Below are positions 59,890-64,000 of a stretch of 64,000 nucleotides of DNA, piece by piece. The DNA is taken from assembly GCF_043641665.1 (NCBI RefSeq), contig NC_092194.1:12191298-12255297 (forward strand), read 5' to 3'. The position numbers and the translations under genes are program-made. Numbering within the stretch: position 1 is the first letter of the stretch; the number at the start of each line of letters is the position of its first letter. The notes beneath the pieces are model-generated. The model was not told the DNA's origin, made no database searches, and saw only the letters and a list, made by a program, of their open reading frames with translations. Source of the DNA: Enoplosus armatus (taxonomy: Eukaryota; Chordata; Actinopteri; Centrarchiformes; Enoplosidae).

Positions 59890-62020
59890 TGTTAAGAATA
59901 ATCACTTGAGCTTTTTTGGTTTTGTAAGGCAGCTATCATTTTGTCAGACTATAGCTTACCAAAAAAACTGTGGATGTGTTATTTTGACACTCCACAGCCA
60001 CTTGTGATAAACAAGCTCTCTGCAATTTACAGCATCATCAAAAAGCATCATCGGAATGACGAGTATTCAGAGGCTAAGGATGCATCTAGTGTTAAAGAGC
60101 CATACATCATAGAATAAAGAAGAATAAATGAAGCACAGAGATGTATGACAGGTAATACCTGTCTGGGTGATGGCGTAGCCACTGTACACATATATCTACT
60201 GTGATGCAGTTTAAACTACAGGTTGTTTACTCTGTGCGTAGTTACTTTAGAAGGTGTGAATAAGGTGTTATTAATCCACAGCTGTCAGGGTATCACTGCC
60301 AAAGAAGCAGAGAAAGCCAAAACATCTAATCATTTAAATGTATTTTGAGAGAGATCAATCACTTAGGACAGTTGTTGCTACCTCCTGAACTAACCTAGTC
60401 AACAGGCTCTGGATCAGCTAAATTGGGAGAATAGTGGGAATATTGGAACCAGCAGCAGTTAGCTTAACTTAGCACAAAGACTGGAAACAGGGGGAAACAG
60501 CCAGCCTGCTCTGACCAGCGGTAGCAAAATCCACCTACCAGCACCTCTAAATGTCACGGATTAACATGCCTACCTGTTGAACTTTTGGTCTAAATTATTG
60601 GATTTTGAGGGTCTGCCGAGGAACTTTTTTTTGTCACAGGGTACTTTTTGAGTTTTCTCAGTGTAGTAAGGATGGTGTTAAGATGAAAGAGGTTGTACGC
60701 TTTCACACAATAGCCCACCACCTGGAGAGTGCACAAGACAATCCCCCGAGTTAGTCAGAGAGCCAGACAACCGGAACATGACTCAATGTTGCATTTGTGC
60801 ATGTATGTCCATGTGGTGTGTGTGGTTACTCTGAATCATGTCAGTGGAAAAAAGGAAATACATGACCAGTTGATGCAGGAAGCCAGAAGAGAGAACAAAG
60901 TGTGAAAGAGGGAATGAGAGACTGAGAAAGAGAACATTATAATTTTCTCTCTCCGATGCTGAACCATCTAGTGGAAAGAGGGCGTGAAAAGATGAGAGAG
61001 GAAGACAGAGCGATGGAGGAGGATGGGACAGAGGATCGGAGCGATAGGGGTTAATTATTCCAAATGAAAGGTTTCATCGAGGCAATGTGAAGAGCCAAGT
61101 TGTGCAATTTCACGGCTCAGTCACTGGTTCTTTCTTTCTTACAATTATTATTCCTGATTATAAGAAATGTAGGAGCTGTCCTCTTTAATAAAATCTATTT
61201 TATGACTATTAAAGACACCAGTGTGACCTCCATCTGTTTTAACCTTGAGGAATTTCCTCTTGTTTACCTGCCACCGAATGAGACAGCCTGTAAAAGATAT
61301 ATTTGAATTGTTTGGCAGAGTATGTCAGAAATATATTCCATCCTGGCAGACATTTCTGTTTGGAGGCTTGTGGTCAAATTTTCCAGAAACAATTTTCAGT
61401 TTTGTTTTCATAACCTGATCTGGTCATTTTCATACATTTCTTTCTAGTCAATCTATTCACTTCCTCAGGGAATATGGTGATGCAACATGTAAACACCTGC
61501 AGGTCAGTTTTAAAGTCGCACATGATACTACAAATATCTGGTCTAAATGCCTCAGAAATGTCACTCCAAACAGATTTTAATTACTAGATTTCTTCATCTG
61601 TAGAACTGAGTGCTGACTGGAGAAGCAGTTTATTGAAGCTGAAGCTGAAGTTGATCATCAATAAAAAAAAAAATAATGCAGTAATATACAAATGTCACTC
61701 AAATTAAACCACAATGTCTATTTCCAGCAATAAGCCATTACTTTGTCAGGATCACACGTGATTTACACGTGTGTGGCAGACTCGTTGATGAGGGTGTGTA
61801 TTTTAGGATGTGCTGAAATGTGTGTTACTTTGTGTGGATAATGCTCTGGAGTAACTGTGCTTCACTAGCTGCTTGCAGGTTGCTACCACAGAGTTGTAAA
61901 TGGTTGTTGTACTGTTTGAGTACCTCACTGCATACGTAATGATTTTGATGTGTATTATTTGATACTAATCATAAAAATAGTCTTTTCAGAAAATGATATG
62001 CAGTACAAAGTTGCCATGTA
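59890..62020. other. Non-coding region right of STAC
   Basis: Apart from a family B fragment, no gene was recognised. AG-rich stretches occur near 60890-61040. Confidence 0.5.
60435..60590 (+). repeat. Partial copy of family B repeat
   Basis: 'gttagcttaacttagcacaa', 'ctggaaacagggggaaacag' and 'aaaatccacctaccagcacc' match one arm of the element at 58672-59396. Confidence 0.7.
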
Positions 62021-62025
62021 TGCAA

Positions 62026-62125
62026 TGTTCCAGGTAAACAACTAGCAGACGTTGGGGTCCCATAAAGATAAGATGTGTTCCAGGAACACAACTAGCAGAT
62101 GTTGGGGTCCCATAAAGATAAGATG
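62026..62125. repeat. Two tandem 50-base units
   Basis: Units 62026-62075 and 62076-62125 are both exactly 50 bases, starting 'tgttccagg' and ending 'gataagatg', and differ at only about four positions. They may be enhancer-type repeats in the upstream part of the LTR-like sequence that follows. Confidence 0.93.
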
Positions 62126-62475
62126 TATTGTTGTTTAGTGGTCTTCTTTGGTATGTGAAAGGTCATTCTGAGAGGTCTCTTTTCCTGACCCCTCGACAGG
62201 AAACAGAACTTTACAGACTCATGTTTTGTAGTAGAACCCCATGTATGCTTAAAGGTATAAAAGACGAGCTTGAACAGTGTTCAGGGCAGCAGTACTGATT
62301 CGGCTACGGGTGCTGTCCAGGTCAAGATGCGCATGCCTGTTGATCCTGATCTTTGATGCAAATAAAGAATATTATGTGAAAAGTCAGTATCAGCGGAGTT
62401 TCCTTCCATCATCAAATCATCGTCTACATCTGGGGAATGAAGAAGAAATTGACGACAATTTCACAAGTTAATGTG
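62026..62475 (+). mobile_element. Possible solitary LTR of a retrotransposon or endogenous retrovirus
   Basis: The order of signals is that of an LTR: tandem 50-base repeats, then TATAAAAG at about 62257-62264, then AATAAA at about 62361 roughly 100 bases downstream, and an end near 'gacaatttcaca'. No gag, pol or env frame and no second LTR are present. The boundaries are estimated, and a target-site duplication was not identified. It could instead be a non-LTR promoter-like fragment. Confidence 0.5.
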
Positions 62476-62814
62476 TTGTATTGGTTAAAAAAAACATGTC
62501 ACTGCAGCTAATTTCTGCACTTGGAAGATTAGAAAGATCTCCAGCTGTCTGAACTGTTGCTGGTTGGATTTAATGAAATTGGATGCAGCATAATACGTCA
62601 TCTGACATCTAAGCAAGACAAACTTATTAAGTTACATTAAATTTAGCCCTTTGTTTTTAAGGCAGCAATTTTTATGCACACTATGCAGAGCTAAAGCCAG
62701 GGTCTAAGAAATACATTCAATGTTATGGATTGTTATTTGTTCAAAAAATGACTAACCTGCCTACAGTTGTACTATCTGATAATTACGAGAGTCCACAGCA
62801 TAGACTGTATACAG

Positions 62815-63030
62815 TCTGGTCTGCAGCCATGCTAGCAGCTCTGTGAGGCAGCACAGGTGTTAGCATGCTAACACTAGCATGCTCACAATATCAAAGCTAA
62901 CATGCTGATGTTTAGCAGGTATATTCCCATGTTTCACCATTTTAGTTTGTTTTGGCATGCTAACATTAGTATAATTAGCATTAGTATTGGGAATCATGAA
63001 TGTCTGTACAAAATTTCAATTGCAATCAAG
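62815..63030 (+). repeat. Dispersed repeat family A fragment
   Basis: 'gccatgctagcagctctgtg', repeated 'gctaacat' motifs and 'gtctgtacaaaatttcaatt' match the family seen at 16075-16600 and 49880-50035. Confidence 0.7.
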
Positions 63031-64000
63031 GATTATATCAATCAAATACATGACAATTTTAATTAATTTAATAATTCTTGATATTTCATGATATTCACAA
63101 ACATTGAAAGCTACACGTAACAGGAGGGGGGAAAAAATCCACATCACCCAAAATACAAAGGGCATGACCTCAGAGGTAGCTACTGTCCTGACTATGAAGC
63201 TGTTTTACTCCTGTCGGTTGCAAAAAGTAAACAAGAGTGTAACTGATGATAGTGGCAGTAAGTGAGGATGATTTGTTGTTAAATGGTTTCGGTGAATATG
63301 ACCTTAACTTCCAGAATTCAAGCCATGATTTCATACGGTTGAACTATGACTTTTGGTTCATTTCTGTAAGCAAATCTCAGCATGTGGAAAAGGTTACTTT
63401 TTCTTGTAAACGCTACAAAGCCTGATCCATCGATGCCATTTAGACTCATTGTGTCTCTGGTACCACGAGGCTATGAAATCCCCTCTCAAGCTTTTGTCAC
63501 ACTTGCATGTGCCAAACTCCACATTTTGCCTCTTTCTGGTGAGTTCTCAGCCACTCGGGGAGACTCAACATGTCAGCCAGCTATTCTTGGAGCGTAGATT
63601 CCTGCTCACGCACATGGTGTTCGCATCAGTTTCTGGTGCCAAGAAGACACGGTCAGTGTTGAATCCTGTCATCAGCGTAATTACATTCAGGGCAGAAGTA
63701 AAAGGCAGATAGAGCTAACGTATGGTTGTACTTAACATAAATAATGATCCATCCATTTTTACCATTGTTGCTCCTCTCTAGATTTTTTACAACAGTGACT
63801 TTTTTTAACAACAGCATGGAAAATTGATGGGAAGGTGACTTTCTAGCTTGGGAAGGTTACAATTATTATTATCATTGTATCAGTGGAGCTTCTGCACCAT
63901 GAATGCTTTCTAATTTAACACTGCAGCAGCCCTATAATTTATATGGATCATAAGGCATTGCATTTCTGTAGAGGTCTGTAAATTGAATAATTCAGAGCAA
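63031..64000. other. Right-edge sequence, no gene recognised
   Basis: Two overlapping open frames (63382-63597 and 63449-63712) show no recognisable domain. Nothing else stands out. Confidence 0.4.

Overview
The window is vertebrate nuclear DNA, most likely from an acanthomorph (spiny-rayed) teleost fish. The genes have many exons with GT-AG introns, the intergenic DNA is AT-rich, CA/GT microsatellites are common, and several dispersed repeats are of kinds I recognise as typical of such genomes (a tRNA-derived SINE, a Tc1-like element, a palindromic repeat). No prokaryotic operon, CRISPR array, tRNA or rRNA gene was seen.

Layout. (1) 1-2787: no confident gene. (2) 2788-13253, plus strand: a complete 28-exon TONSL (tonsoku-like DNA repair protein). 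My exon model splices to an uninterrupted 1435-codon frame carrying TPRs, an acidic stretch, ankyrin repeats that keep the histone H4 reader residues, a ubiquitin-like fold and leucine-rich repeats. (3) 14510-21744, minus strand: a tandem cluster of three NK-lysin-like saposin-fold antimicrobial peptide genes. Copy 1 is a canonical six-cysteine gene. Copy 2 is an unusual, very basic eight-cysteine paralog with a Tc1-like transposon in an intron. Copy 3 is a decaying copy whose signal-peptide region is replaced by a GA microsatellite. (4) 27209-57908, minus strand: complete 11-exon STAC (SH3 and cysteine-rich domain adaptor), 429 codons over about 31 kb, with an apparent 11-residue insertion inside its C1 zinc-finger loop. 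(5) 57909-64000: STAC promoter side, then repeat-rich DNA with a palindromic repeat, a possible solitary LTR, and one open stretch that may be a terminal exon of an unidentified plus-strand gene.

The genes do not form a pathway. TONSL acts in replication-fork repair, NK-lysins in cytotoxic-cell and innate defence, and STAC in L-type calcium-channel regulation. TONSL and the NK-lysin cluster converge tail to tail. The most interesting material is the NK-lysin cluster, which shows one conserved copy, one diverged copy and one dying copy side by side, and the STAC C1 insertion. I found no convincing previously undescribed multi-gene system. Exon coordinates were derived by hand from splice sites, frame continuity and remembered family similarity, not from alignment software.
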